A stretch of 64,000 nucleotides of DNA from an uncultured Bacilli bacterium (lineage in GTDB: Bacteria > Bacillota_I > Bacilli_A > RF39 > UBA660), in contig CAKPFG010000002.1 of assembly GCA_934153675.1 (NCBI GenBank), positions 62,001 through 126,000 of the forward strand, written 5' to 3'. The notes below the pieces were generated by a model, which saw only the letters and a program-made list of their open reading frames with translations, did not search any database and had not been told where the DNA came from. Positions 24,642 through 33,518 of the stretch are shown here, in pieces (positions within the stretch are counted from its first letter, which is position 1; each line of letters begins with the position of its first letter). The translations under genes were made by a program, and so were the position numbers.

Positions 24642-25010
24642 CTATAACACTTCTTTAGCAAGTGATATAATTTTCATAAAATTTTGTTCACGTAATTCAC
24701 GTGCAACTGGTCCGAATACACGAGTTCCTACTGGACTTTTGTCATCTTTAATAATAACTGCGGCATTATCATCAAATTTAATATAAGAACCATCAGCTCT
24801 TCTTAGACCAAACTTTGTTCTAACAACTACTGCTTTTACAACTTTTCCTTTTTGTACAGTACCGTTAGGAGTTGCCTTTTTTACGGTTGCAACTACAATA
24901 TCTCCAATATTTCCAGTCTTTACCTTACTGCCACCAAGAACACGAATTACAGATAATTCCTTAGCTCCTGAATTGTCAGCAACTTTTAAACGACTTTCCT
25001 GTTGAATCAT
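24642..25010 (-). CDS. rplN: 50S ribosomal protein L14
   Basis: 122 residues. The family start [19 protein letters not shown] at 25010 follows AGGAGGATAATT; the eight residues upstream in frame are not L14-like. Ends [12 protein letters not shown]. It forms bridge B5/B8 with 16S rRNA. Confidence 0.97.
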   Translation of the reverse strand: MIQQESRLKVADNSGAKELSVIRVLGGSKVKTGNIGDIVVATVKKATPNGTVQKGKVVKAVVVRTKFGLRRADGSYIKFDDNAAVIIKDDKSPVGTRVFGPVARELREQNFMKIISLAKEVL

Positions 25011-25034
25011 AATTATCCTCCTATTCTTTGGCAA

Positions 25035-25295
25035 TTATAGTATAACTGCTTTTTCTATTACTTCTACTAAACGAAAATGTTTAGTCTTTGATAAAGGTCT
25101 TACCTCAGCGATTCTTACTTTATCGCCTTTTTTTGCTTCATTTTTTTCATCATGTGCAGCATATTTTTTAGAATATTTAACTCTTTTACCATATAATTTA
25201 TCTTTTTTATATGTTTCTACTAAAACAGTAATTGTTTTATCATTTACATCACTAACTACTTTTCCAACTAATTCACGAGTTCTTTTTTCTTGCAT
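25035..25295 (-). CDS. rpsQ: 30S ribosomal protein S17
   Basis: 86 residues of OB fold, an early 16S rRNA binder. Diagnostic: [39 protein letters not shown] and [29 protein letters not shown] precedes the ATG. Confidence 0.97.
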   Translation of the reverse strand: MQEKRTRELVGKVVSDVNDKTITVLVETYKKDKLYGKRVKYSKKYAAHDEKNEAKKGDKVRIAEVRPLSKTKHFRLVEVIEKAVIL

Positions 25296-25303
25296 AATTC
25301 CTC

Positions 25304-25501
25304 CTATTTACTTGATAATTCACGTTCACGTACTATTGTTTTCATACGTGCAACTAACTTTCTTAGTTCATGTATTCTTGAAGGTTTCTCTAAAGATCCT
25401 GTTGCTTGTTGAAAACGTAAGTTAAATAATTCTTCTTTATATTCTTCTATCTTAGAAAGTATTTCTTCTGTAGATAATTCTCTTATTTCTTTATTAGTCA
25501 T
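25304..25501 (-). CDS. rpmC: 50S ribosomal protein L29
   Basis: 65 residues, two-helix protein at the exit tunnel ([33 protein letters not shown]). Its ATG overlaps the 3' end of rplP by 8 bases, indicating translational coupling. Confidence 0.97.
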   Translation of the reverse strand: MTNKEIRELSTEEILSKIEEYKEELFNLRFQQATGSLEKPSRIHELRKLVARMKTIVRERELSSK

Positions 25502-25922
25502 TATCTTTCACACCTTCCTTTTTTACAAATTTACATTTGATAGGAAGTTTATGCATAGCAAGTCTTAAAGCTTCACGAGCAATACTCTCTGATACTTCTC
25601 CAATTTCAAACATAATTTTGCCTTCCTTAACAACTGCAACCCATGAATCATGAGCACCTTTACCTTTACCTTGACGAGTTTCTAGAGGTTTCTTTGTTAA
25701 TGATAAATGAGGAAATATATTAATCCATACCTTTCCACCACGTTTCATATAACGAGTCATAGCAACCCTAGCAGCCTCTATTTGACGGTCAGTAATCCAT
25801 GCACCTTCGCATGCCATAAGACCATATTCACCAAAGCTTAATTTTGTATTTCCTTTTGCTTTTCCTTCATAAGAAAGGCGATGAGGGCAACGATATTTAG
25901 TTCTTTTTGGTATTACGGCCAT
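25494..25922 (-). CDS. rplP: 50S ribosomal protein L16
   Basis: 142 residues near the A-site tRNA elbow. The family start [21 protein letters not shown] at 25922 follows GGGAGG; the frame upstream lies inside rps[28 protein letters not shown] is diagnostic. Overlaps rpsC by 26 bases. Confidence 0.97.
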   Translation of the reverse strand: MAVIPKRTKYRCPHRLSYEGKAKGNTKLSFGEYGLMACEGAWITDRQIEAARVAMTRYMKRGGKVWINIFPHLSLTKKPLETRQGKGKGAHDSWVAVVKEGKIMFEIGEVSESIAREALRLAMHKLPIKCKFVKKEGVKDND

Positions 25923-26574
25923 CTTTATTACCTCCCTTATTCTTAGCAGGTAAGATTTCTCCCTTACAAATCCATACTTTAACACCTATTTTTCCATAAG
26001 TAGTATTTGCTTCTTTATGTGCATAATCTATATCTGCTCTTAAAGTATGCAACGGAATAATTCCATCAGTATATCCCTCAGTACGAGCCATATCAGCTCC
26101 ACCTAGACGACCAGACACTGAAGTTTTAATTCCTTTTGCACCTGCTTTCATTGTATTTCTAATTGCTCTTTTTTGTGCAATTCTAAATGATACACGTCCT
26201 TCTATTTGACGGGCTATATTTTCAGCCACTAATGCTGCATCTAGATCAGGATTCTTTATTTCTTTTATAGAAATTTGAATGTTTTCTGATACTAATTTAG
26301 ATATTTCTTTTTTCAATTTTTCAATTTCATCTCCACCATGACCTATTACTACACCAGGTTTTGCTGTGTTAATAATTATATTAGTCATTTTTGGATTTCT
26401 CTCAATAAGAATACTTGAAACTGATGCGTCTTTTAATCTTTTATCTAAAAACTTACGAATTTTAACATCTTTATCTAAATATTTAGCAAAGTTTTTGTTA
26501 TCTGCAAACCATTTTGATTCCCAAGTTTTATTGATACCCATTCTAAGTCCTATAGGACTAACTTTTTGACCCAC
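25897..26574 (-). CDS. rpsC: 30S ribosomal protein S3
   Basis: 225 residues at the mRNA entry of the 30S subunit. KH domain residues ([20 protein letters not shown]) and the C-terminal domain ([35 protein letters not shown]) are complete. The short C-terminal tail is Asn/Lys-rich. Confidence 0.98.
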   Translation of the reverse strand: MGQKVSPIGLRMGINKTWESKWFADNKNFAKYLDKDVKIRKFLDKRLKDASVSSILIERNPKMTNIIINTAKPGVVIGHGGDEIEKLKKEISKLVSENIQISIKEIKNPDLDAALVAENIARQIEGRVSFRIAQKRAIRNTMKAGAKGIKTSVSGRLGGADMARTEGYTDGIIPLHTLRADIDYAHKEANTTYGKIGVKVWICKGEILPAKNKGGNKDGRNTKKN

Positions 26575-26594
26575 AAGTTTTCCTCCTTTACAAA

Positions 26595-26930
26595 TTATTT
26601 TTCGTCACTTACAACTATCGTAATATGACTTGTCCTTTTTTTTATTGGATCTACGTGTCCACGAGAACCAAATTTCATTCTTTTTAATGTTTGACCTTCA
26701 TTAACATATGCTTCTTTAACATATAATTTAGTTTTATCTAAACCTAAGTTGTTTAAAGCATTAGCTACAGCTGATGTTAATACCTTTTTAGTAAGTCTTG
26801 CAGCTTCACTATTGATATTACTAACTATTTCATCAGCTTGTGATAGGTCTTTGCCACGAATTAAATCTACAACTAAACGAGCTTTACGTGGTGGGATTCT
26901 AAGCCCTTTTGCAATTGCTCTTGCTTCCAT
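26595..26930 (-). CDS. rplV: 50S ribosomal protein L22
   Basis: 111 residues. [20 protein letters not shown] at the N-terminus and the tunnel loop [26 protein letters not shown] at the C-terminus, where macrolide-resistance changes occur in other bacteria. Follows GGAAGG. Confidence 0.98.
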   Translation of the reverse strand: MEARAIAKGLRIPPRKARLVVDLIRGKDLSQADEIVSNINSEAARLTKKVLTSAVANALNNLGLDKTKLYVKEAYVNEGQTLKRMKFGSRGHVDPIKKRTSHITIVVSDEK

Positions 26931-26950
26931 ACTATCTTCCTTCCTAGGTT

Positions 26951-27217
26951 TTATTTCTTATCTTGCCCATGACCACCAAATTTACGAGTAGCCACGAATT
27001 CTCCTAATTTATGTCCTACCATATCCTCAGTAACATATACTGGAACAAATTCTTTTCCATTATGAACAGCAAAGGTATTACCTACAAATTCAGGAAATAT
27101 CGTTGAACGGCGAGACCATGTTTTAATAACTTCTTTCTTTTCAGAACTATTGATTTTTTTCACCTTTTTCATTAAACTTTCGTCAACAAAAGGTCCTTTT
27201 TTAATACTTCTTGCCAT
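26951..27217 (-). CDS. rpsS: 30S ribosomal protein S19
   Basis: 88 residues in the 30S head. [19 protein letters not shown] and [42 protein letters not shown] are the conserved segments. AAAGGAAGG precedes the ATG. Confidence 0.98.
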   Translation of the reverse strand: MARSIKKGPFVDESLMKKVKKINSSEKKEVIKTWSRRSTIFPEFVGNTFAVHNGKEFVPVYVTEDMVGHKLGEFVATRKFGGHGQDKK

Positions 27218-27232
27218 AATTTCCTTCCTTTC

Positions 27233-28066
27233 CTATTTTTTACGACGACGTACTATTAAATCGTCAGAATATTTTTTACCTTTACGAGTTTTATAACCAA
27301 GTGCTGGTTTACCCCAAGGAGTAACTGGTCCTTTGCGTCCAATTGGTGCACGACCTTCACCACCACCATGAGGGTGATCATTAGGATTCATAACTGAACC
27401 ACGAACTGTAGGTCTAATACCCATATGTCTCTTGCGTCCAGCTTTTCCTAAATTTACTAATTCATGATCTTCATTTCCAACTTCACCGATTACAGCACGA
27501 CAAGTACTCAAGACTCTACGTACTTCTCCACTTGTTAAACGAAGTAAAGTGTATTTTCCTTCCGTACCTAATATTTGAACACTAGAACCTGCAGAACGAG
27601 CTATTTGAGCTCCTTTACCAGGTGTAAGTTCTATACAACAAACTATAGTACCATCTGGAATATTTTTAAGTGGTAAACAATTTCCAATTTTAATATCTGC
27701 TTTTTCTCCACTTTCAATTACATCTCCTAATTTTATACCTTTAGGAGCAATAATGTATTTTTTTTCTCCATCACTATATTTTATTAATGCAATATGTGCT
27801 GATCTATTTGGATCGTATTCAATTGAAAAAACAGTTCCTTTGATATCATCTTTATTTCTTTTAAAATCAATAATACGATATTTTCTCTTAGCACCTCCGC
27901 CTTGATGTCTAACTGTTATCTTTCCTTGATTATTACGTCCACCATTTTTCTTTAATGGAACTAATAGTGATTTTTCTGGAGCCACTTTAGTTAAGCCACT
28001 ATAATCTAAAGTGCTCATATTACGTCTACCATTAGTTGTTGGATTATAATTTATTATTGATGCCAT
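27233..28066 (-). CDS. rplB: 50S ribosomal protein L2
   Basis: 277 residues near the peptidyl-transferase centre. The essential histidine region GVVMNP-type segment is present as [33 protein letters not shown]. The N-terminal RNA-binding domain ([20 protein letters not shown]) is complete. Confidence 0.98.
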   Translation of the reverse strand: MASIINYNPTTNGRRNMSTLDYSGLTKVAPEKSLLVPLKKNGGRNNQGKITVRHQGGGAKRKYRIIDFKRNKDDIKGTVFSIEYDPNRSAHIALIKYSDGEKKYIIAPKGIKLGDVIESGEKADIKIGNCLPLKNIPDGTIVCCIELTPGKGAQIARSAGSSVQILGTEGKYTLLRLTSGEVRRVLSTCRAVIGEVGNEDHELVNLGKAGRKRHMGIRPTVRGSVMNPNDHPHGGGEGRAPIGRKGPVTPWGKPALGYKTRKGKKYSDDLIVRRRKK

Positions 28067-28084
28067 ATGATTTCCTCCTTTAGA

Positions 28085-28366
28085 TTAATTAAGTTCAATA
28101 GAACTTCCTTCTTTTAATTTTACAATTGCTTTTTTAACTTTATTTGTATATCCAGAATAACGTCCAACTCTTTTTTTCTTAGGATGAACATTTATTGTAT
28201 TTACACTTTCAACCTTAACATTAAAGATTTTTTCAACAGCCTGTTTAATTTGAGTCTTATTTGCCTTTACATCGACACTAAAAGTAATAGTGTTATTGTT
28301 TTCATTTAAAGTTGCTGTTTTTTCAGTAATAATTGGAGCTTTTATAATATCTCTATAATTATTCAT
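28085..28366 (-). CDS. rplW: 50S ribosomal protein L23
   Basis: 93 residues at the tunnel exit, docking site for SRP and trigger factor. Begins [50 protein letters not shown] is typical. Start overlaps the rplD stop (TAATG). Confidence 0.97.
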   Translation of the reverse strand: MNNYRDIIKAPIITEKTATLNENNNTITFSVDVKANKTQIKQAVEKIFNVKVESVNTINVHPKKKRVGRYSGYTNKVKKAIVKLKEGSSIELN

Positions 28367-28989
28367 TATGCTAAAGCCTCCTCTATAGTTTTAACAGCAT
28401 CTAAATCAGCTATTAAAACATCGGCAGAAACAACATCAAGAGTATTAATCTCATTTGCTTTTAATAGTAATACATTATTCAAATTGCGTGATGCAAGCAC
28501 TACATTATCTGTTAATTCATTAACTACTATCAATACATTTCTTTCTGCCTTTAAATTATTTAAAATGTTTTTCATATCTTTTGTTTTACTAGATTCTAAT
28601 TTTAATTGATCTAATAAGATTAATTCTTTATCTAAGACTTTATAAGATAAAGCACTTTTTAATGCTAATTTTCTTTCTTTACGATTCATTTTAGTAGCAT
28701 AATTTTTAAATTGTTGTCCAAATGCTACCGCACCATGATACCAATGTGGTGCTCTAATAGAGCCTTGACGAGCACGTCCTGTCCCTTTTTGTTTCCAAGG
28801 TTTTCTACCACCACCAGAAACTTCAGATCTACCTTTTACACTAGCAGTTCCTTGACGGGCTGAATTTTGAGCTAATTTAATTGCATCATACAAAACAGTA
28901 TCATTTGGTTTAATTCCAAAAACTTCTTTATTTAATGTAATATCACTTACTTTTTCACCATTTATATTTAATACATCGATTTTTTTCAT
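28366..28989 (-). CDS. rplD: 50S ribosomal protein L4
   Basis: 207 residues. The tunnel loop [39 protein letters not shown] and the C-terminal Rossmann-like domain are present. In some bacteria L4 represses its own S10 operon; whether the structured leader here answers to L4 is not known. Confidence 0.97.
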   Translation of the reverse strand: MKKIDVLNINGEKVSDITLNKEVFGIKPNDTVLYDAIKLAQNSARQGTASVKGRSEVSGGGRKPWKQKGTGRARQGSIRAPHWYHGAVAFGQQFKNYATKMNRKERKLALKSALSYKVLDKELILLDQLKLESSKTKDMKNILNNLKAERNVLIVVNELTDNVVLASRNLNNVLLLKANEINTLDVVSADVLIADLDAVKTIEEALA

Positions 28990-29006
28990 ATATAGTATCC
29001 TCCCTA

Positions 29007-29720
29007 CTAATTTTCTTCCTTAGTAGCTTCTACCGCTGGTGTTTCAACAGGATTTTCCTTAGCATAAGAAACTAAGTTTTCCATCTCTACTGTTTTTGGA
29101 TTTTTTACTGCAGTTTTAATTATTACAAGACCTTTTTTTGGTCCTGGAATATTTCCCTTAACTAATATTACATTATTTTCTTTATCAATATCTACTACCA
29201 TTAAATTTTGAATTGTTACAGTAAGTGTTCCCATATGACCTGGTAACGCTTTACCCTTGAAAACACGCATTGGTCTCATTGTACCCATTGAACCTGGTCT
29301 TCTATGATAATGTGAACCATGTCCCATTGGTCCTCTACTTTGATTATGTCTTTTAATAACACCCTGAAATCCTTTACCTTTAGTAATTCCAGTAACATCA
29401 ATGATTTCACCTTTTGCAAAAGTTTCAACTGTTAACTCTTGTCCTAAAGTATATTCATTTATATCTACACCCTTTATTTCCTTATAGAAGCGCTTAGGTG
29501 TAGTCTTTGCTTTGGCTGCATGACCAGCACTCGCTTTTGTCGCTAACTTTTCTCTCTTTGTATCAAATCCAAGTTGAATAGCTTCATATCCATCATTTTC
29601 TTTTGTCTTAATTTGTGTTACCACATTAGGTTCTACTTCAACAACAGTTACAGGAATAAGCTTACCAGATTCTGTAAATACTTGAGTCATTCCAATTTTA
29701 CGACCTAAGATTCCTTTCAT
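29007..29720 (-). CDS. rplC: 50S ribosomal protein L3
   Basis: 237 residues. [15 protein letters not shown] at the N-terminus and the peptidyl-transferase-facing loop [23 protein letters not shown] are diagnostic. It carries an acidic C-terminal tail ([15 protein letters not shown]) beyond the core. AAGGAGG precedes the ATG. Confidence 0.98.
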   Translation of the reverse strand: MKGILGRKIGMTQVFTESGKLIPVTVVEVEPNVVTQIKTKENDGYEAIQLGFDTKREKLATKASAGHAAKAKTTPKRFYKEIKGVDINEYTLGQELTVETFAKGEIIDVTGITKGKGFQGVIKRHNQSRGPMGHGSHYHRRPGSMGTMRPMRVFKGKALPGHMGTLTVTIQNLMVVDIDKENNVILVKGNIPGPKKGLVIIKTAVKNPKTVEMENLVSYAKENPVETPAVEATKEEN

Positions 29721-29733
29721 ATATCCTCCTTAT

Positions 29734-30042
29734 TTATTTTATAATTTTGATATCAACACCACTAGGAATTTCCAAATGAGCTAAAGCTTCAATTGTTTCC
29801 TTAGTAGGATTTAAAATATCAATAAGTCTTTTGTGTGTTCTTTTTTCAAATTGTTCACGTGAATCCTTATACTTATGAACAGCTCTTAAAATAGTAATTT
29901 TCTCAACTTCTGTTGGAAGTGGTATCGGTCCACTAACTTTTCCACCATTACGTTTTACAACTTCTACTATTTTTGCACAAGCCTTATCTAAGTTTTTGTG
30001 TTCAAATGATTTCAATTTAATACGAACTGTAGTCTTTGACAT
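29734..30042 (-). CDS. rpsJ: 30S ribosomal protein S10
   Basis: 102 residues, also known as transcription antitermination factor NusE. Diagnostic: [40 protein letters not shown]. First gene of the cluster; GAAGGGAGG precedes the ATG, behind a structured leader. Confidence 0.98.
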   Translation of the reverse strand: MSKTTVRIKLKSFEHKNLDKACAKIVEVVKRNGGKVSGPIPLPTEVEKITILRAVHKYKDSREQFEKRTHKRLIDILNPTKETIEALAHLEIPSGVDIKIIK

Positions 30043-30157
30043 ATAATCCTCCCTTCGTCTATATCTAGTATAGACTTGCTCCGTGTAAAAACCTGTTACT
30101 CGGTTAACAACTTAACCTGGTGTATCAGCAACCTTACACATCCTAGCACGCCACACA
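30043..30157 (-). promoter_or_regulatory. Structured leader of the S10 operon
   Basis: About 115 bases between promoter and rpsJ can fold into a multibranch structure on the minus strand. GTGTAA (30083-30088) pairs with TTACAC (30134-30139), enclosing GGTTAA/TTAACC (30102-30107 / 30112-30117). GTCTATA/TATAGAC (30057-30063 / 30069-30075) sits just before the ribosome binding site. This fits a ribosomal-protein autoregulatory leader; the ligand protein is not determined. Confidence 0.55.
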
Positions 30158-30163
30158 TAAAAG

Positions 30164-30192
30164 ATTATATATGAAAAAACAGAAAATTACAA
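30164..30192 (-). promoter_or_regulatory. Promoter of the S10-spc-alpha cluster
   Basis: TTGTAA (30187-30192), 17-base spacer, TATAAT (30164-30169) on the minus strand. Confidence 0.75.
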
Positions 30193-30308
30193 GTCTTTTC
30201 TGGATATTTTTTTATTTTTGTGAATTTTTATTTTTTTAACATGATAATTGTTAAATTAATATTTCAAATATATACATATATTTTGAATATGATAAATTAG
30301 GTGATGGT

Positions 30309-30623
30309 ATGAAATTAGTACCGAATACTCCAGCTAATATTTTTACATTATCAGCAATTATAATAGGTTATATATTAATAGATGAAGCAACGCCTGCTGA
30401 ACAAAATTCATTAGGAAATTGGTTTATGTTAATAGGACAAGTATTATCAACTAATTCAGCACAACAACAAGTTCTAAATAATCGAAATGGAATATCAAAT
30501 AAAGAAAAACAGCATATAATAAATGATACAATTGGAAGTGATACTACAACACAAGAGCAAATAAAAATGCTTGAAAAAATTAAAAAAGCGATTGATGAAC
30601 ATATCAATTCACTAAAAAAATAA
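30309..30623 (+). CDS. Small conserved-looking protein with one membrane segment, unknown function
   Basis: 104 residues. The N-terminus LVPNTPANIFTLSAIIIGYILIDEA is a single hydrophobic segment, followed by EQNSLGNWFMLIGQVLSTNSAQQQ, which is amphipathic, and a polar, coiled-coil-like tail (EQIKMLEKIKKAIDEHINSL). GGTGATGG precedes the ATG. It is divergent from rpsJ and 44 bases before gpsA. No domain recognised; an IFTLSAIIIGxxLID ... LGNWFMLIGQ arrangement suggests a short membrane-anchored protein. Confidence 0.6.
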   Translation: MKLVPNTPANIFTLSAIIIGYILIDEATPAEQNSLGNWFMLIGQVLSTNSAQQQVLNNRNGISNKEKQHIINDTIGSDTTTQEQIKMLEKIKKAIDEHINSLKK

Positions 30624-30624
30624 T

Positions 30625-30652
30625 TTGTAAAATAAATTTTTTATGATAAAAT
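30625..30652 (+). promoter_or_regulatory. Possible gpsA promoter
   Basis: TTGTAA (30625-30630), 16-base spacer, TAAAAT (30647-30652) on the plus strand, just before the gpsA ribosome binding site. Confidence 0.4.
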
Positions 30653-30667
30653 GTAATAGGTGATAAA

Positions 30668-31618
30668 ATGAAAGTTGGAATAATTGGTACCGGTGCCTAT
30701 GGAATAGCTCTTGCTGAAATTTTAAATAAGAATAAATTAGATGTTATTTTATGGACTAAATTTGAAAAGGAATATAATGAATTAAAAGATAATAAAATTG
30801 TTAAAACATTAAATAATCATAAAATAAGTGATAAAATAAAGTTCACATTAAATATAAATGAAATTATGAATTGTAATTTAATATATATCGCTATTCCGCA
30901 AAATGCTTTAAAAGAAATATGTAATTTTATCAAACCTCTTGTTAATAATCAATATTTTTGCATTGCTACTAAGGGAATAGGAAATAATAAAACTATTGCA
31001 AATATCGTTAACAAATTAATAAAAACAAAGAAAATAGGGCTAATATCAGGGCCAACATTTGCAATTGATATAATTAATAATGTTCCAATAGGATTTACAT
31101 TTGCTTCCTTTGATGAAAATACAATTCAAGTTATTAAAAATTCTCTAGCAAATGATAATATTTATATAGAAACTACTAAAGATATAGAGGGAATAAGTGT
31201 TTGTGGTGCTGTCAAAAATATATTTGCTATTGGTAGTGGTATTATTAAAGGACTAAATTTACCTATATCGACACAAGCTTTATATATTACAAAAGTAACA
31301 CATGAAATAAGAAAGTTAATAATTTTTTTTAACGGAAATGAAGAATCTATATTAACTTTGGCGGGAATAGGGGATTTAGTATTAACATGTTTCAGCGAAA
31401 AAAGTAGAAATTTTACTTTTGGAATAATGATATGTAAGAAGAAAAAAAATGAAATTTATAATTACATAAAATCTACTACAATAGAAGGAATAAATACTTT
31501 AAAAATGATTAATATTTTAATAGAAAAACAAAAGATAGAATTGCCAATAATAAAATGTATTTATAATATTATATATAAAAATAACAACCCGACTGAAATT
31601 CTTAGTTTATTAAATTAA
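30668..31618 (+). CDS. gpsA: NAD(P)-dependent glycerol-3-phosphate dehydrogenase
   Basis: 316 residues; reduces dihydroxyacetone phosphate to sn-glycerol 3-phosphate for phospholipid synthesis. The N-terminal Rossmann motif MKVGIIGTGAYGIALAEIL is intact. LISGPTFAIDI and VCGAVKNIFAIGSGII carry the family substrate-binding motif with the catalytic Lys (GAVKN). ILTLAGIGDLVLTCFSEKSRN is the conserved C-terminal helix. AGGTGATAAA precedes the ATG. Confidence 0.95.
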   Translation: MKVGIIGTGAYGIALAEILNKNKLDVILWTKFEKEYNELKDNKIVKTLNNHKISDKIKFTLNINEIMNCNLIYIAIPQNALKEICNFIKPLVNNQYFCIATKGIGNNKTIANIVNKLIKTKKIGLISGPTFAIDIINNVPIGFTFASFDENTIQVIKNSLANDNIYIETTKDIEGISVCGAVKNIFAIGSGIIKGLNLPISTQALYITKVTHEIRKLIIFFNGNEESILTLAGIGDLVLTCFSEKSRNFTFGIMICKKKKNEIYNYIKSTTIEGINTLKMINILIEKQKIELPIIKCIYNIIYKNNNPTEILSLLN

Positions 31619-31656
31619 AAAAGTGGTATATTGATAATTAATATACCACTTTTTTA
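31617..31656. terminator. Bidirectional terminator between gpsA and rpsR
   Basis: AAAAAAGTGGTATATT pairs with AATATACCACTTTTTT across a short loop, giving U tracts on both strands between convergent genes. Confidence 0.85.
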
Positions 31657-31872
31657 TTTAACAAAAGGTATTAAAGCCATGTGACGAGCATATTTAACTT
31701 GAGTTGCAATATATCTTTGGTGTTTAGCACAAGCACCTGTTACTCTTCTTGGTAAAATTTTACATCTATCAGAACTGATATATTTTTTTATCGTGTCGAT
31801 ATCTTTATAATCAACATCTTTACCTGTACACATTTGGCATACTTTTTTCTTTTTTCTATAAAATTCAGCCAT
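31654..31872 (-). CDS. rpsR: 30S ribosomal protein S18
   Basis: 72 residues with the zinc-type N-terminus (RKKKKVCQMCTGKDVDYKD) and SDRCKILPRRVTGACAKHQRYIATQVKYARHMALIPF. Binds S6 in the 30S platform. Last gene of rpsF-ssb-rpsR. Confidence 0.97.
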   Translation of the reverse strand: MAEFYRKKKKVCQMCTGKDVDYKDIDTIKKYISSDRCKILPRRVTGACAKHQRYIATQVKYARHMALIPFVK

Positions 31873-31885
31873 TATTTTTTCCTCC

Positions 31886-32353
31886 TTAATCTAAGAAGTT
31901 TTCATCTATTGATACACTATCTCCAAAATCTGAAAATGGATCATTTTCTACATTCGATGTTGAACCAGAGGAAACATCATTTTGAAAATCATATGGAGTT
32001 TCTTCTTTAATATTACCAATGTTACCTTCAGCTGTTTTCTTGCTTTCTACAAATTCAAAGCTATCTAATTGAACATCTGTAGTGTATCTTTTATTTCCTT
32101 CTTTATCTGTATAATTATTTGTTCTTATACTACCTTCTAAACAAATTTGACGACCCTTATCAAAATATCTTGAAATGGTTTCAGCATTTTTATTCCAAGC
32201 AACAACATTTATAAAATCTGTTTCTCTACTGCCGTCCTGTCTTGCATAAGACCTATTTACAGCAACTGAAAATCTAGTATATGCTGTATTTGAAGGAGTA
32301 TATCTTAATTCTGGTTTTGCTGTTAATCTTCCAAGCAAAATTACTTTATTCAT
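31886..32353 (-). CDS. ssb: Single-stranded DNA-binding protein
   Basis: 155 residues. The OB fold starts MNKVILLGRLTAKPELRYTPSNTAYTRFSVAVNR. An acidic, Ser-rich tail ends DPFSDFGDSVSIDENFLD; it is close to, but not exactly, the DDDIPF-type tip that recruits RecO, PriA and others. Standard position between rpsF and rpsR. Confidence 0.97.
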   Translation of the reverse strand: MNKVILLGRLTAKPELRYTPSNTAYTRFSVAVNRSYARQDGSRETDFINVVAWNKNAETISRYFDKGRQICLEGSIRTNNYTDKEGNKRYTTDVQLDSFEFVESKKTAEGNIGNIKEETPYDFQNDVSSGSTSNVENDPFSDFGDSVSIDENFLD

Positions 32354-32364
32354 AAATACCTCTC

Positions 32365-32667
32365 TTATTTTTCATTTCTGATTACGATATGTCTAATAAC
32401 ATCAGAACTTATCAACGCTAAACGATCAAACTCTTTAATTGCTTTATCATCTTTAGATTCTAAGTCAATTACATAATAATAACCACTTTTATAAGTTTCA
32501 TTACCTTTTTTGATTTCATATGCTAGAGTTTTTTGTCCCCACGCATCTACATTTGTAATTTTTGCACCATTATTTTCTAATGTTTTTTGAAATTTTGAAC
32601 CTACACTTTTTATTGCATCCTCCTGAAGCGTAGGTTTTACAATAAACATAATTTCATATTTTCTCAT
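32365..32667 (-). CDS. rpsF: 30S ribosomal protein S6
   Basis: 100 residues: MRKYEIMFIVKPTLQEDAIK, then DAWGQKTLAYEIKKGNETYKSGYYYVIDLE. Forms the S6:S18 heterodimer, which in many bacteria binds the rpsF leader. AGGAGGTGG precedes the ATG. Confidence 0.97.
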   Translation of the reverse strand: MRKYEIMFIVKPTLQEDAIKSVGSKFQKTLENNGAKITNVDAWGQKTLAYEIKKGNETYKSGYYYVIDLESKDDKAIKEFDRLALISSDVIRHIVIRNEK

Positions 32668-32727
32668 TATTCCACCTCCTTATGGTCTTTGGCTCATCTG
32701 AGCAAGGAGTAATTAATACTCGCGTAA
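32668..32727 (-). promoter_or_regulatory. rpsF leader RNA with sequestered ribosome binding site
   Basis: On the minus strand CTCCTT (32704-32709) can pair with AAGGAG of the rpsF ribosome binding site (32676-32681), enclosing GCTCAGATGAGC and AAAGACC. This fits translational autoregulation by S6:S18, which is known for rpsF leaders in many bacteria. The match to the family consensus was not computed. Confidence 0.55.
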
Positions 32728-32756
32728 ATTATAACAAAAAAAAAGGCATTTGTAAA
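32728..32756 (-). promoter_or_regulatory. Promoter of rpsF-ssb-rpsR
   Basis: TTTACA (32751-32756), 17-base spacer, TATAAT (32728-32733) on the minus strand. Confidence 0.7.
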
Positions 32757-32775
32757 TACCAAAATTTTCAATACT

Positions 32776-33426
32776 TTACCAATTTATTTTTGATTTATGC
32801 ATTGTTTCTAGATAATAATTTATTTTACTAAATGGTTTACTATTAAAAAAACCTCGAGAAGCCGATAGGGGAGAAGGATGAGCACTTTCTATTATTTTAT
32901 GATTTTTATTAGTTATCAACGCCTTTTTACCTCTTGCAAAATTTCCCCATAAAACAAAAATAACTGGATCAGTTCTATTATTTAAAACTCTTATTATATT
33001 ATCTGTAAAAATTTCCCATCCTTTATTTTTATGTGAAAGTGGTTTATCTTTTTCAACAGTCATAATAGAATTCAATAATAAAACGCCTTGTTTTGCCCAA
33101 TCTGTTAAATCTGTGTTAGTTCTTTTAATATTTAAATCAAGGTATAATTCTTGAAATATATTTCTAAGAGAAGGGGGCATTTTAACGTTATTTTTAACAG
33201 AAAAACTCAAGCCATGAGCTTCACCTAACCCGTGATAGGGATCTTGTCCTAAAATAACCACTTTAACCTTATCGTAATCTGTATACCTTAAAGCAGCAAA
33301 TATATTATTATATGGTGGAAAAATTTCTTTTTTACGATATTCATTTTTTAAAAAAAGCACCAATTTTTTAAAATATTCTTTTTCCATTTCATCTTTTAAT
33401 ACAATATTCCAATTTTTATTTATCAT
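32776..33426 (-). CDS. ung: Uracil-DNA glycosylase, family 1
   Basis: 216 residues; removes uracil from DNA. Water-activating loop GQDPYHG near residue 63, uracil-binding FVLWGNFARGKK, and the minor-groove loop HPSPLSASRGFF are all present. The start lies 14 bases after a 78-bp leader segment also found before rsmI; AAAGGAA is the likely ribosome binding site. Confidence 0.97.
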   Translation of the reverse strand: MINKNWNIVLKDEMEKEYFKKLVLFLKNEYRKKEIFPPYNNIFAALRYTDYDKVKVVILGQDPYHGLGEAHGLSFSVKNNVKMPPSLRNIFQELYLDLNIKRTNTDLTDWAKQGVLLLNSIMTVEKDKPLSHKNKGWEIFTDNIIRVLNNRTDPVIFVLWGNFARGKKALITNKNHKIIESAHPSPLSASRGFFNSKPFSKINYYLETMHKSKINW

Positions 33427-33440
33427 AATTAATTAACGTT

Positions 33441-33518
33441 CCTTTCTTCGTCCTTTCAGTCCTCTGAAAGGCACACATTGTAATTAAAATAATTAATTTT
33501 TTGATATAATAGTAAACT
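33441..33518 (-). repeat. 78-bp repeat, copy A (ung leader / IS110 flank)
   Basis: Matches the reverse complement of 62215-62292 at 76 of 78 positions. Toward ung it contains a perfect hairpin, stem CCTTTCAG/CTGAAAGG with tetraloop AGGA (33452-33471), followed by ACGAAGAAAGG. Toward the IS element it contains TTGATATAATAGTAAACT. It may be the conserved end or target of the IS, or a leader element shared by ung and rsmI. Confidence 0.8.

Noticed and set aside
33441..33471. Known riboswitch class in the ung/rsmI leader
   Set aside because: The hairpin and ACGAAG segment were compared by eye with mini-ykkC and other small riboswitches; only short motifs agree and the second hairpin is missing.
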